Source: Flavobacterium hibernum (GTDB taxonomy: Bacteria > Bacteroidota > Bacteroidia > Flavobacteriales > Flavobacteriaceae). Taken from it: a DNA stretch of 64,000 nucleotides. Within the stretch, counting starts at the first letter, position 1. Every line of letters begins with the position of its first letter. The DNA lies in assembly GCF_000832125.1 (NCBI RefSeq), contig NZ_JPRK01000008.1, forward strand, positions 248,001 to 312,000. Reading direction: 5' to 3'. Positions 26,050-34,175 of the stretch are shown here, piece after piece. A program made the position numbers and the translations under genes. The notes below the pieces were generated by a model, which was not told the origin of the DNA, ran no database searches, and saw only the letters and a program-made list of their open reading frames with translations.

Positions 26050-27579
26050 TTAAGAAACCACTTTATAAGTAGGATCTTCGATAATATTTACTTTAATAAC
26101 AGCATCGGCATTTTTAAGAAGTGTTCTACAATCTGAACTTAGATGTTCCAGTTCAATTATTTTATTGGCTTGGCTATATTTTTTAGTCAAGTTATTTAAT
26201 GCTTCAATGGCAGACATATCGGCTATTCGACTTTCTTTAAAATCTATAATAACATGATTTGGATCGTTTTGAATATCAAATTTTTCCATGAATGCGGAGA
26301 TTGAACCAAAAAATAACGGTCCAAAAATTTCATAATGCTTTACTCCTGCTTCATCAATAAAACTTCTTGCACGGATTCTTTTGGCACTTTCCCAGGCAAA
26401 AACTAAAGCCGAGATAATTACACCAATTAATACTGCCAAAGCTAAATTGTGCAATACGATAGTAACAAGTGCTACCAAAATTCCAACAAAAATATCGTGT
26501 TTTGGCATCTTATTAATAATTCTAAAACTTGACCACTCAAATGTTGTAATCGCAACCATCATCATTACACCAACCAAAGCTGCCATTGGCAATTTCCCAA
26601 TTACGGGCGCACCAAAAAGTATAATCAATAAAATAGTTAATGAAGCAATTATTCCTGATAGTCGAGCTCTAGATCCGGCAGAAAGATTCACTAACGTTTG
26701 GGCGATCATAGGACATCCTCCCATTCCAAAAAAGAAACCATTTAAAATATTTGAGCTTCCTTGCGCGATGCATTCTCTATTACTGTTTCCTCTTGTTCCG
26801 GTAATTTCATCAACCAAATTCAGCGTAAGCAAACCTTCGGTCAAACCAACCGCTGCAACTATTACAGAATACGGAAATATAACTTTAAAGGTTTCAAATG
26901 AAAGTGGAATATTCGGAATATGAAACGGTGGGAATCCGCCTTGAACAGAGGCTATATCTTCGACCGTTTTGGTATCAATATTAAACAAAAGTACTATAGC
27001 AAAAACGACCAAAATGGCAACCAAAGAGGCAGGAACCGTTTTGGTGAGTTTAGGAAAAAGCAAAACAATACTAATTGTCAAAGCTACCAAACCCAACATA
27101 ATGTATAAAGGTGTTCCTTGTAACCACGAAACTTGCCCATTAACTACAGTTTTAAATTGTTCTAACTGCGACATAAAAATGACAACTGCCAAACCGTTTA
27201 CAAAACCAAACATTACGGGCTGAGGAACTAATCTAATAAATTTTCCGAGTTTAAAAAGTCCAATACATATTTGCACAACTCCACCAAGCGCAACGGCCGC
27301 AAAAACATATTCGATTCCGTGCGATTTCATTAGCGCAATCAAAACAATTACTGTTGCTCCTGCTCCACCGGAAATCATTCCGGGTCTTCCTCCAAAAATG
27401 GCTGTTACCAAACCTGCAATAAAAGCAGCATATAAACCAACTAAAGGTGGAAATCCGGCTAAAATAGCAAACGACAAAGATTCTGGAATCATTGTCATGG
27501 CCACAGTTAAACCAGCTAAAATTTCGTTTTTGTAATTGACTTTTTGAGTAAAATCAAATAGTGGGAGTACTTTTTTCAT
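26050..27579 (-). CDS. SulP family anion transporter with STAS domain
   Basis: The product has 509 residues. Many hydrophobic helices cover about residues 15-390, with the SulP signature region near the start (AGLTVAMTMIPESLSFAILAG type, shortened). A cytoplasmic STAS domain follows at about 410-505 (HVIIDFKESRIADMSAIEAL). SulP carriers import sulfate, bicarbonate or other anions in symport with H+ or Na+; the substrate cannot be fixed from sequence. It is convergent with the amidohydrolase. A TAAATTTG element (27587-27594) lies just upstream on the minus strand, but no -33 partner was seen. Confidence 0.93.
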   Translation of the reverse strand: MKKVLPLFDFTQKVNYKNEILAGLTVAMTMIPESLSFAILAGFPPLVGLYAAFIAGLVTAIFGGRPGMISGGAGATVIVLIALMKSHGIEYVFAAVALGGVVQICIGLFKLGKFIRLVPQPVMFGFVNGLAVVIFMSQLEQFKTVVNGQVSWLQGTPLYIMLGLVALTISIVLLFPKLTKTVPASLVAILVVFAIVLLFNIDTKTVEDIASVQGGFPPFHIPNIPLSFETFKVIFPYSVIVAAVGLTEGLLTLNLVDEITGTRGNSNRECIAQGSSNILNGFFFGMGGCPMIAQTLVNLSAGSRARLSGIIASLTILLIILFGAPVIGKLPMAALVGVMMMVAITTFEWSSFRIINKMPKHDIFVGILVALVTIVLHNLALAVLIGVIISALVFAWESAKRIRARSFIDEAGVKHYEIFGPLFFGSISAFMEKFDIQNDPNHVIIDFKESRIADMSAIEALNNLTKKYSQANKIIELEHLSSDCRTLLKNADAVIKVNIIEDPTYKVVS

Positions 27580-27723
27580 AAGAGCACAAATTTAGAAAAT
27601 AATGCTCATAAACAGCATAAAGCTTTACTCCTGAAAAAGAAATTTTGAAACCTAAAAAACTACTTTATAAATAGTTTTACTAGTAGTAAAAAACACGAAA
27701 TAATAAAATTGATCATAATACAG

Positions 27724-27933
27724 TTATTCTAATTGTAAACAAATATACCCCAGACAATTCATGTAATCTATTATATTGTTTACTTCCAGATCTACTCCTT
27801 CTACGCGTAATATTCGATCACAATCATCCAAATCAAAATTGACTTTATAATCTGGGAATTGTCTGTTTATAATTGCAATTATATAATTTGTATCCGTTTC
27901 TTTCTGAACATTTGTTTTAAAAACTTCTACCAT
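27724..27933 (-). CDS. Small HMA-like protein without CxxC
   Basis: About 69 residues from ATG 27933 (MVEVFKTNVQ). An upstream in-frame ATG at 27975 would add 14 residues, starting just after the preceding gene. The pattern (VFKTNV ... FPDYKVNFDLDDCDRILRVEG ... shortened) looks like the small heavy-metal-associated fold found singly in Bacteroidota. The CxxC metal motif is missing; the Cys present are in DDCDR and near the end. It is 45 bp (or 3 bp, from the longer start) downstream of the outer-membrane-like gene, so they are probably co-transcribed. Function unknown. Confidence 0.6.
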   Translation of the reverse strand: MVEVFKTNVQKETDTNYIIAIINRQFPDYKVNFDLDDCDRILRVEGVDLEVNNIIDYMNCLGYICLQLE

Positions 27934-27978
27934 ATTCTCAAATATTAATACATCTTTACTTAAAATCAGTACCATTCT

Positions 27979-28959
27979 CTAAAAGGGATTATATGAAATT
28001 CCAAATCTAAAGTATCCTTGCGCATCCTCTTTTTGATCATAGACATAACGATTTGTTCGTTGGCCTTTTTCTGTTATTCGCGTGCTTAATACATTATTTA
28101 CACCTCCTTTAAACGTACCAATTATTTTAGAGCTAAGCCTATATTCATACGTTATTCCAGATTTTAATTCTAACTGATTTAGCTCGTAAACGCCTTTTAA
28201 ATTTTGTGTATTTAAATTTAAGTAAAAACTTTCAGAATTTAATTCTGTACCTAAGGAAATTCTTCCATTTTTTAAAAGTTCTCTCCTAAACAATATTCGT
28301 TGCGGAAGTATGAAATCAACATCCCATTTTGAACTTTCAAACTTATGATTATAAGTAAAAAGAGGTGTAAGTGGTATAATTGATGATGGATCCAGCATTA
28401 CTAAAGCACCAACTGTAATTGTTGTATTTTCAGTTCTTTTCAGTACAACATTTGCAGTTACAAATCCTTTAACGCGCTGTACATTTTCCTGATTTCCATC
28501 GACAGTTGCTGTAGCATTGTAAACAATTGGTTTACTAAAAAGCGTCGATACGTAAGTAGCACTCATAGCGGCTGCAAAAAAATGGATTTCTTCTTTTTCT
28601 CTGGTAAAAGGCACAGTTGTATTGACTTTATAAATATCTCCAAACTCATACGTTTCATATTTGTATCGCAATGAACTTGTTAAAACAAACCGCTTCGATT
28701 CTGATGCAAAAAAAGGTACATTAATAGCCACTTTCAATCGGTCATGACTGTCTATTCTCCCCTTTTCAAAACGATCACCAAAAAGCTTCGAATCAAAATT
28801 ACTTGGCCCTAATTGCTCATATTGCACATCTAAAATTCGGGTTGTTGGAAATTTATCTGTTATCACTTTTACAACAGTTTTTGCTGGAGTATCTTTTTCC
28901 TGAGCTATTGTTTTTAAAGACACGCATACAAGTAAAACACAAACGATTTTTGCTTTCAT
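27979..28959 (-). CDS. Outer-membrane beta-barrel-like protein (possibly DUF6268)
   Basis: The product has 326 residues with a signal peptide (MKAKIVCVLLVCVSLKTIAQ). The rest is rich in alternating hydrophobic/polar strands and aromatic ends, and it closes with FRFGISYNPF, a typical last barrel strand with terminal Phe. The overall pattern resembles DUF6268 beta-barrel proteins. No function is known. A small HMA-like gene follows on the same strand, and the LytS/LytTR operon is divergent from it. Confidence 0.7.
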   Translation of the reverse strand: MKAKIVCVLLVCVSLKTIAQEKDTPAKTVVKVITDKFPTTRILDVQYEQLGPSNFDSKLFGDRFEKGRIDSHDRLKVAINVPFFASESKRFVLTSSLRYKYETYEFGDIYKVNTTVPFTREKEEIHFFAAAMSATYVSTLFSKPIVYNATATVDGNQENVQRVKGFVTANVVLKRTENTTITVGALVMLDPSSIIPLTPLFTYNHKFESSKWDVDFILPQRILFRRELLKNGRISLGTELNSESFYLNLNTQNLKGVYELNQLELKSGITYEYRLSSKIIGTFKGGVNNVLSTRITEKGQRTNRYVYDQKEDAQGYFRFGISYNPF

Positions 28960-29046
28960 AAATCAAGATAAAATTAAAGTTACTTTTGGAAGAGATTTAA
29001 AACCCGAAGCAAAAGTAATCTCGATGCCTTGATTATAATAGCTTAA

Positions 29047-29083
29047 TTATACTAGTGGCGTATCATTTATACCAATGGCGTTT
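29047..29083 (+). promoter_or_regulatory. Direct repeats upstream of the LytS/LytTR operon (candidate LytTR site)
   Basis: Two 17-mers, TTATACTAGTGGCGTAT (29047) and TTATACCAATGGCGTTT (29067), share 14 of 17 positions and start exactly 20 bp apart, about two helical turns. LytTR-type regulators bind paired direct repeats on one helix face. The repeats end 45 bp before the -7 element at 29128, a usual activator distance. Confidence 0.55.
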
Positions 29084-29127
29084 GTATAATTTTAAGCTAC
29101 AAATCATTCTAAACTATAATATTACCT

Positions 29128-29135
29128 TAATTTTG
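29128..29135 (+). promoter_or_regulatory. Candidate -7 element of the LytS/LytTR operon
   Basis: TAATTTTG matches TAnnTTTG exactly but lies only 5 bp before the ATG at 29141, so a transcript from it would be almost leaderless. No TTG is found at the -33 position, which would fit a promoter that needs an activator. Confidence 0.45.
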
Positions 29136-29140
29136 TCGTT

Positions 29141-30142
29141 ATGACAATTCTTAAAATTTATCAGAACTTTTTTCTTCGTAACATCATTATAAATCTCATT
29201 ATATTCGGGATTATTTTTGTCTGTGTATATGACGAAATAAAACTTGATGGACACAGCGTTTCTTATATGCTTTCAAAAATAAGTCTTGGATATTTTCCTT
29301 GTATAATCTGGGTTACGTTTTTTAATCTATACATAATCAAACCGTTTTTATTCCGAAAAAAAATTAAAACGTTCTTCTTTCTGTTTACTATCTATTGGGT
29401 TGGCTTTTATTTTTTTATGAATTGGTTTTTCCCAATTGCGGGACTTGGAAAATTTAGAACCTTATCGATTTTATCTCTTGTACTTAACGGAACTGCTTTT
29501 TATTTCTTGCATATTGTAATCATGAAAAAAGTTTCGCAGTCGGATAAAGACATTATCAAATTCAGGTCTGAACTTTCATTTTTAAAACAACAACTTAATC
29601 CGCATTTTTTGCTTAATGCAATGAATAATTTGTACGGCGAATCATTATCTGAACCTGATAAATTACCTGATAGAATATTAAATCTTTCAGACATGCTGCG
29701 TTATCAGATTGAGGCTACCAAAAAAGATTATGTTTTATTGGAGGAAGAAATTGCTTTTATAAAAAAATATATTGAATACAGTACTTTCCAGAACGAACGT
29801 CTATTGGTTACGAGAACTTTTGAAGGTGATTTTGACCATATCGAAATTCCTCCTTTGTTCTTTTTACCGTTGGTTGAAAATGCTGTTAAATTTTCGGCCG
29901 AAACTCCAGAACCGTATATTATTATTGACTTAAAAGTAAGATGCGGCAATTTATCCTTTACTTTAAAAAATAATTTTTTAGAATCGGGATCCCGACTTTC
30001 CAGCACTGGAATTGGAATCGAAAACCTAAAAAGACGTCTTGAAGTTTATGGTTTAAGACATGACTTGAGTTGCAAAAAAGAAAAAAACATCTTCATCGTA
30101 AAACTAAAAATATGGCACTTACCTACCGCTGTCTTATCATAG
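29141..30142 (+). CDS. LytS-type sensor histidine kinase
   Basis: The product has 333 residues. Four hydrophobic helices cover about residues 13-130. The His-kinase domain (PF06580 type) has the phospho-acceptor region QLNPHFLLNAMNNL, then PPLFFLPLVENAVKFS (N box) and GIGIENLKRRLEVYG (G box). No extracellular sensor domain of note is present, so the membrane part probably senses the signal. The 3' end overlaps the response regulator gene by 31 bp, so the two are translationally linked. Confidence 0.92.
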   Translation: MTILKIYQNFFLRNIIINLIIFGIIFVCVYDEIKLDGHSVSYMLSKISLGYFPCIIWVTFFNLYIIKPFLFRKKIKTFFFLFTIYWVGFYFFMNWFFPIAGLGKFRTLSILSLVLNGTAFYFLHIVIMKKVSQSDKDIIKFRSELSFLKQQLNPHFLLNAMNNLYGESLSEPDKLPDRILNLSDMLRYQIEATKKDYVLLEEEIAFIKKYIEYSTFQNERLLVTRTFEGDFDHIEIPPLFFLPLVENAVKFSAETPEPYIIIDLKVRCGNLSFTLKNNFLESGSRLSSTGIGIENLKRRLEVYGLRHDLSCKKEKNIFIVKLKIWHLPTAVLS

Positions 30143-30825
30143 ACGATGAGTCGCCGGCTCATAAAGCACTGGCATCACATATTTCGAAATTTGACGACCT
30201 GGAACATTCCGGAAGTGCTTTTAGTGCCATGGAAGCTGTAAAAATGCTTAATGCCAACAGCTACGATATTATTTTTCTGGACATTAATATGCCTGTAATT
30301 TCGGGCGTTGAATTGATGGAATTACAACCCAATCGACCGCTTACAATTGTAACTACTGCTTACTCTGACTTTGCTCTTTCGGCTTATCAAAACGATGCGA
30401 TAGATTATTTGCTAAAACCCATTTCGCCTGAAAAGTTTGCCAAAGCAATCGAAAAAGCTAAAATTTATTTTTCTGGAAATACTTTAAAGAAGGAAGATAA
30501 TACCAATGCAAAAGTCCTTTCGCATCGTGTAAACGGTCAAATGACCGATATTCTTTTAATTGATATTTTATATATTGAAAGTTTAGGCAACTACATGAAA
30601 TTGTACAGCAAAAAACTAAAATCGCCCATTATTATTTATGGTTCACTCTCTAGTATTGCAGACGAAATTAATAGTACAGACTTCATTCAAGTACATAGAT
30701 CGTATATTGTAAATATTCGCGAAATTGCAACAATTACTTTTAAAACGCTTACAATGTCAAATGGAGAAATTATTCCTGTGGGTAGGAAATACCAGATTTT
30801 ATTAGACAATTTACCTTCGAGATAA
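30112..30825 (+). CDS. LytTR-family response regulator
   Basis: About 237 residues from ATG 30112 (MALTYRCLIIDDES). A TTG at 30070 is in frame but adds a basic stretch not seen in the family. The receiver domain has D11-D12 and phospho-acceptor D57 in FLDINMP, with K near DYLLKPI. The LytTR DNA-binding domain covers about residues 135-235 (ILYIESLGNYMKLY, then FIQVHRSYIVN). It is the partner of the overlapping LytS-type kinase. Direct repeats upstream of the operon may be its binding site. Other targets cannot be inferred. Confidence 0.92.
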   Translation: MALTYRCLIIDDESPAHKALASHISKFDDLEHSGSAFSAMEAVKMLNANSYDIIFLDINMPVISGVELMELQPNRPLTIVTTAYSDFALSAYQNDAIDYLLKPISPEKFAKAIEKAKIYFSGNTLKKEDNTNAKVLSHRVNGQMTDILLIDILYIESLGNYMKLYSKKLKSPIIIYGSLSSIADEINSTDFIQVHRSYIVNIREIATITFKTLTMSNGEIIPVGRKYQILLDNLPSR

Positions 30826-30921
30826 ATTAGAAAATTTTGTTCTTTAACAATATTCAAAAAAGCATTATCCAACCAATAGAAATAGTAAAATAATTTTTAA
30901 AAAAACATCTATATCTAATAA

Positions 30922-31620
30922 TTAAAATTGCGAATTGATCCTAACCGAGGCCTTAACTAAAGCAATTGCTTTGATACTGCTAATAGGAAATTCTATAGTT
31001 TGATGATCTGGATTTTGAGAAACAAACTGCACATAAGATTCACGCTCGGATTTTTTTAAAAATCTCGTAAAAAAAAATTCATTATCATCATTGTTTACAT
31101 AAACCAAATACATCTCGCCCCAAATGATATTATTTTGTAGGTTATTAATTTTTTTATAAACTACAATATCACCACTTTTAAGCAAAGGATACATACTATC
31201 CCCAATAATATACAATGCTCCATCGTATTTGTCTATTTTAGATACCTTGATGTAATCTACAGGAACTTGAGAATTATTATCTCCAAACAAATCAACAATT
31301 CCGTCAACAGTCTGTACATTATAAACCGGAATATTTTCTATTATTGCTATTTCCTCTTTTAGTTGATGTACCTTAGGGTCATTATATTCTAGTACAACTT
31401 CCTTTAACATATTACCGTTTCCAGTTAAGAGCCATTCTACATTAATATCTCCATAAATTTTTAAGATATTTTCTAATTTATCAACTCCTATGGTCTTATT
31501 GTTTTTCAATTGACTGGCAAAAGAGCCGTTAGACATCCCTACCTCCCGCTCCAAAACACTGACCCTTATCCCCCTAAAATCAATATATCTCTTTATCCTT
31601 TGTAATGTATTTTCAATCAT
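30922..31620 (-). CDS. XRE/S24-type repressor lacking the catalytic lysine
   Basis: The product has 232 residues. An N-terminal helix-turn-helix (about 15-60, LEREVGMSNGSFASQLKN) is followed by an S24/LexA-like C-terminal domain with the serine motif G140-DS142-MYPLLKSGD. In LexA and CI the catalytic Lys lies in a VKRL segment; the matching place here is FFTRFLKK, with Thr185 instead of Lys. No clear Ala-Gly cleavage site was found. It is therefore probably a repressor that does not cut itself, controlled in another way. It is divergent from a 68-residue gene across two palindromes at 31633 and 31663. Confidence 0.85.
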   Translation of the reverse strand: MIENTLQRIKRYIDFRGIRVSVLEREVGMSNGSFASQLKNNKTIGVDKLENILKIYGDINVEWLLTGNGNMLKEVVLEYNDPKVHQLKEEIAIIENIPVYNVQTVDGIVDLFGDNNSQVPVDYIKVSKIDKYDGALYIIGDSMYPLLKSGDIVVYKKINNLQNNIIWGEMYLVYVNNDDNEFFFTRFLKKSERESYVQFVSQNPDHQTIEFPISSIKAIALVKASVRINSQF

Positions 31621-31632
31621 AAATACTTTTTT

Positions 31633-31676
31633 TAAGAAAAAACCTTACTTATTTTTTATTTTTAAGAAATATCTTA
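31633..31676. promoter_or_regulatory. Paired palindromes between the repressor and its divergent neighbour
   Basis: TAAGAAAAAACCTTA (31633-31647) and TAAGAAATATCTTA (31663-31676) share the inverted arms TAAG / CTTA and lie 30 bp apart, embedded in longer direct repeats (TTTTTAAGAAA at 31629 and 31659). The second is directly followed by a TATATTTG -7 element (31678-31685) for the rightward gene. This is the layout expected for operators of the adjacent repressor. Confidence 0.6.
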
Positions 31677-31677
31677 T

Positions 31678-31685
31678 TATATTTG
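31678..31685 (+). promoter_or_regulatory. -7 promoter element of the small Cro-like gene
   Basis: TATATTTG matches TAnnTTTG exactly, 25 bp before ATG 31711. It abuts the palindrome at 31663-31676, so a bound repressor would block it. Confidence 0.5.
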
Positions 31686-31710
31686 TATTGTTTTTAATAC
31701 AAAGAGACTA

Positions 31711-31917
31711 ATGGACAAAAATATAAAAACAAAAGTGAGCTACAACCAACATGCCTTAAAGATTATAAACAACAGGTATGGTTACTCCTATGATTATATT
31801 AGAAAAGCGATTCGTGGCGATCGTGTAAGTCTAATTTGTGACACAATTAAAACAGAGTATTACAAACTCAATAACGAAGCAAAAAGAGCAATAGAAAGTC
31901 AAGCAGACAAGCTTTAA
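31711..31917 (+). CDS. Small putative DNA-binding protein (Cro-like partner of the repressor)
   Basis: The product has 68 residues and is basic. It contains NNRYGYSYDYIRKAIRGDR, which looks like a helix-turn-helix of the type found in small Bacteroidota proteins encoded beside XRE/S24 regulators. Its divergent placement against the repressor, with shared palindromes, resembles a CI/Cro switch. No other phage gene is nearby. The function is inferred from position and the HTH-like pattern only. Confidence 0.65.
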   Translation: MDKNIKTKVSYNQHALKIINNRYGYSYDYIRKAIRGDRVSLICDTIKTEYYKLNNEAKRAIESQADKL

Positions 31918-32630
<713 letters not shown>

Positions 32631-33098
32631 ATGACCCTTTTTAAGTTCCTATTTAGAAAATCAGATTTAGAATGCCCTAGATGTCTCGGAAAAACTTTTG
32701 TTGACTGGGATGATATACGCCGCTTAAACAAAATCCTAAAATGGGTACCTGCACCCTGCGCTTACTGCTTTGGTTCCGGAAGAGTTACTCCCGAAATGAT
32801 TTCAAAAGTTCCTGTTGACTATACTTACCTCACGATAGATTTACCCGAACCTGAAATGGACAAAATAAAAGAGGGCAATCCTGAAACTCTTGAAAGAGGG
32901 CGACTACGCGAAATTTTTTTAGACGATCTAATAAAATATGCCGAAAATCATTACTTATACGATAAAATGAATGCTGAAAGCATTGCAGATTTGTATCTGA
33001 GTACCGAAGATGAAGCTGCATTATTTTCGCTAGAAAGAGAAAATCTAATTCGGTTTATTGAAAAAGTAATTGAGATGAAAAGACCAGAAGTAAATTAA
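32631..33098 (+). CDS. Hypothetical protein with two CxxC knuckles
   Basis: The product has 155 residues. The N-terminal part holds CPRCLGKTF and CAYCFGSGR, which together resemble a small zinc-binding module similar to a DnaJ zinc knuckle (CxxCxGxG-like). The C-terminal part is helical and acidic. No signal peptide or membrane segment. The family is not recognised. It ends one base before the convergent YkgJ-family gene, so the two 3' ends are tightly packed. Confidence 0.72.
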   Translation: MTLFKFLFRKSDLECPRCLGKTFVDWDDIRRLNKILKWVPAPCAYCFGSGRVTPEMISKVPVDYTYLTIDLPEPEMDKIKEGNPETLERGRLREIFLDDLIKYAENHYLYDKMNAESIADLYLSTEDEAALFSLERENLIRFIEKVIEMKRPEVN

Positions 33099-33099
33099 T

Positions 33100-33708
33100 T
33101 TACGCAATGTTTTCCAATCCGTCAGGAAAAGGTCGATAGGCATAATAATGCAAAACTTCTTCAATCGCTATTTTTAATGCTTCATTTATAGGCAATAAAG
33201 TCATTCCCAATCTAAGATCAATTTGTGCCAGTTGCATATAATAATTAGTAAAAATAGGTACATATATTCCGTTATTAATATCTTTTTCGGCTGTTGCAAA
33301 GTTTTTACTTTGTTGTTCCTTAATAATATTACAAGTTGCGAGTCGCAATTTTCCAAATTTATCGCTGGTTGCACCATATCCAAAAAGTCGGCATATTAAT
33401 CCACGATATCGATAATTACTGCAACTCCCTTTATGATTTTCTAAGACAGAAATTGAGCGGTATAAAAAACAATTTTTAGTAGCGGTATTTTTTAGCAACT
33501 CTAAAGTTTCTTCGGCTTTACCATTCAAAAACAAATAAAATGCCCAAGGAAAAAATTCTAAAGGCGATGCATCTATATTTGGTGTCGAACAGCATTTACC
33601 ACAGCCAACGTTACAAGACAAATGAGTTCTGGATTTGAAAGTTGAAATTTCAATTTCAAGACGATCAAATAATGCCTCAACCTCTCGAACCTTTTGTTCT
33701 ATTGCCAT
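33100..33708 (-). CDS. YkgJ family cysteine cluster protein
   Basis: The product has 202 residues. The N-terminal cluster C32-x3-C36-x2-C39-C40 and later Cys in SCSNYRYRGLICRLFG and LATCNI match the YkgJ (PF03692) family, thought to bind a metal, perhaps zinc or an iron-sulfur cluster. The exact role is unknown. It is convergent with the CxxC protein upstream in coordinates and divergent from the TMEM143-type gene, with a 467-bp gap that holds two strong hairpins. Confidence 0.85.
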   Translation of the reverse strand: MAIEQKVREVEALFDRLEIEISTFKSRTHLSCNVGCGKCCSTPNIDASPLEFFPWAFYLFLNGKAEETLELLKNTATKNCFLYRSISVLENHKGSCSNYRYRGLICRLFGYGATSDKFGKLRLATCNIIKEQQSKNFATAEKDINNGIYVPIFTNYYMQLAQIDLRLGMTLLPINEALKIAIEEVLHYYAYRPFPDGLENIA

Positions 33709-33982
33709 ACGTTTTTTTGTAAGGTAGACTAATAGAAATGGCTCAAGCTATCTAAAGTTTTTTTTATGAATAGTTTAGGGTTTGATCTTTTAAAGTTTCA
33801 GTTTTCAGGTTAAAGCTGCTCAAATAAAAATACTAATAGACTTTAAGCTTTTACAAAAACACGTATAAATACGCATAGTCATAACCTTATTATTAGTTAA
33901 TATTGTTATGATTTTTTTTTAGTTTTAAATATAGTTTTCTGCAAGAGAGCTTTTTTAATTTTTGTCATTTTTTTTGAATAAG

Positions 33983-34030
33983 AAGTGGGATTTCAAATTG
34001 TTATTAGCGATTTGAAATCCCACTTTTTTT
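33983..34030 (+). terminator. Orphan Rho-independent terminator in a divergent gap
   Basis: A perfect 16-bp stem (AAGTGGGATTTCAAAT / ATTTGAAATCCCACTT) with an 11-base loop and a T run on the plus strand. No gene is seen upstream of it on that strand within the gap. Confidence 0.75.
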
Positions 34031-34047
34031 TCTACAATACTATAAAT

Positions 34048-34075
34048 GTTCAGCCATTTAACAAAATGGCTGAAC
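34048..34075. repeat. Perfect 12-bp hairpin upstream of the TMEM143-type gene
   Basis: GTTCAGCCATTT / AAATGGCTGAAC with a 4-base loop, 18 bp after the T tract of the previous hairpin, without a T tract of its own. It could be a protein binding site or part of a repeat element. Confidence 0.5.
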
Positions 34076-34129
34076 TTAATATTCATTCTTTTATCTACAA
34101 AAATAATTCGAATATCAAATATGTGGTCG

Positions 34130-34137
34130 TACTTTTG
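34130..34137 (+). promoter_or_regulatory. Candidate -7 element of the TMEM143-type gene
   Basis: TACTTTTG matches TAnnTTTG exactly, 38 bp before the ATG at 34176. The -33 region has no clear TTG. Confidence 0.45.
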
Positions 34138-34175
34138 CGTTATTAAATGCCCACTTAAATTAAGCTCAAATCTGT

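Larger units (their letters stand above)
33709..34175. other. Divergent intergenic region with two hairpins and no visible gene
   Basis: The gap lies between two genes read away from each other. It holds a terminator-like hairpin (33983-34030), a second perfect hairpin (34048-34075) and a promoter element for the rightward gene (34130-34137). A terminator here serves neither flanking gene, so a short non-coding transcript starting left of 33980 is possible. I see no convincing promoter for it. A minus-strand open frame (33955-34182) is antisense to both hairpins and is not supported. Confidence 0.4.

Noticed and set aside
26381..26923. Plus-strand open frame of 180 codons inside the SulP gene
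   Set aside because: Antisense shadow of a membrane protein gene; composition follows the opposite strand.
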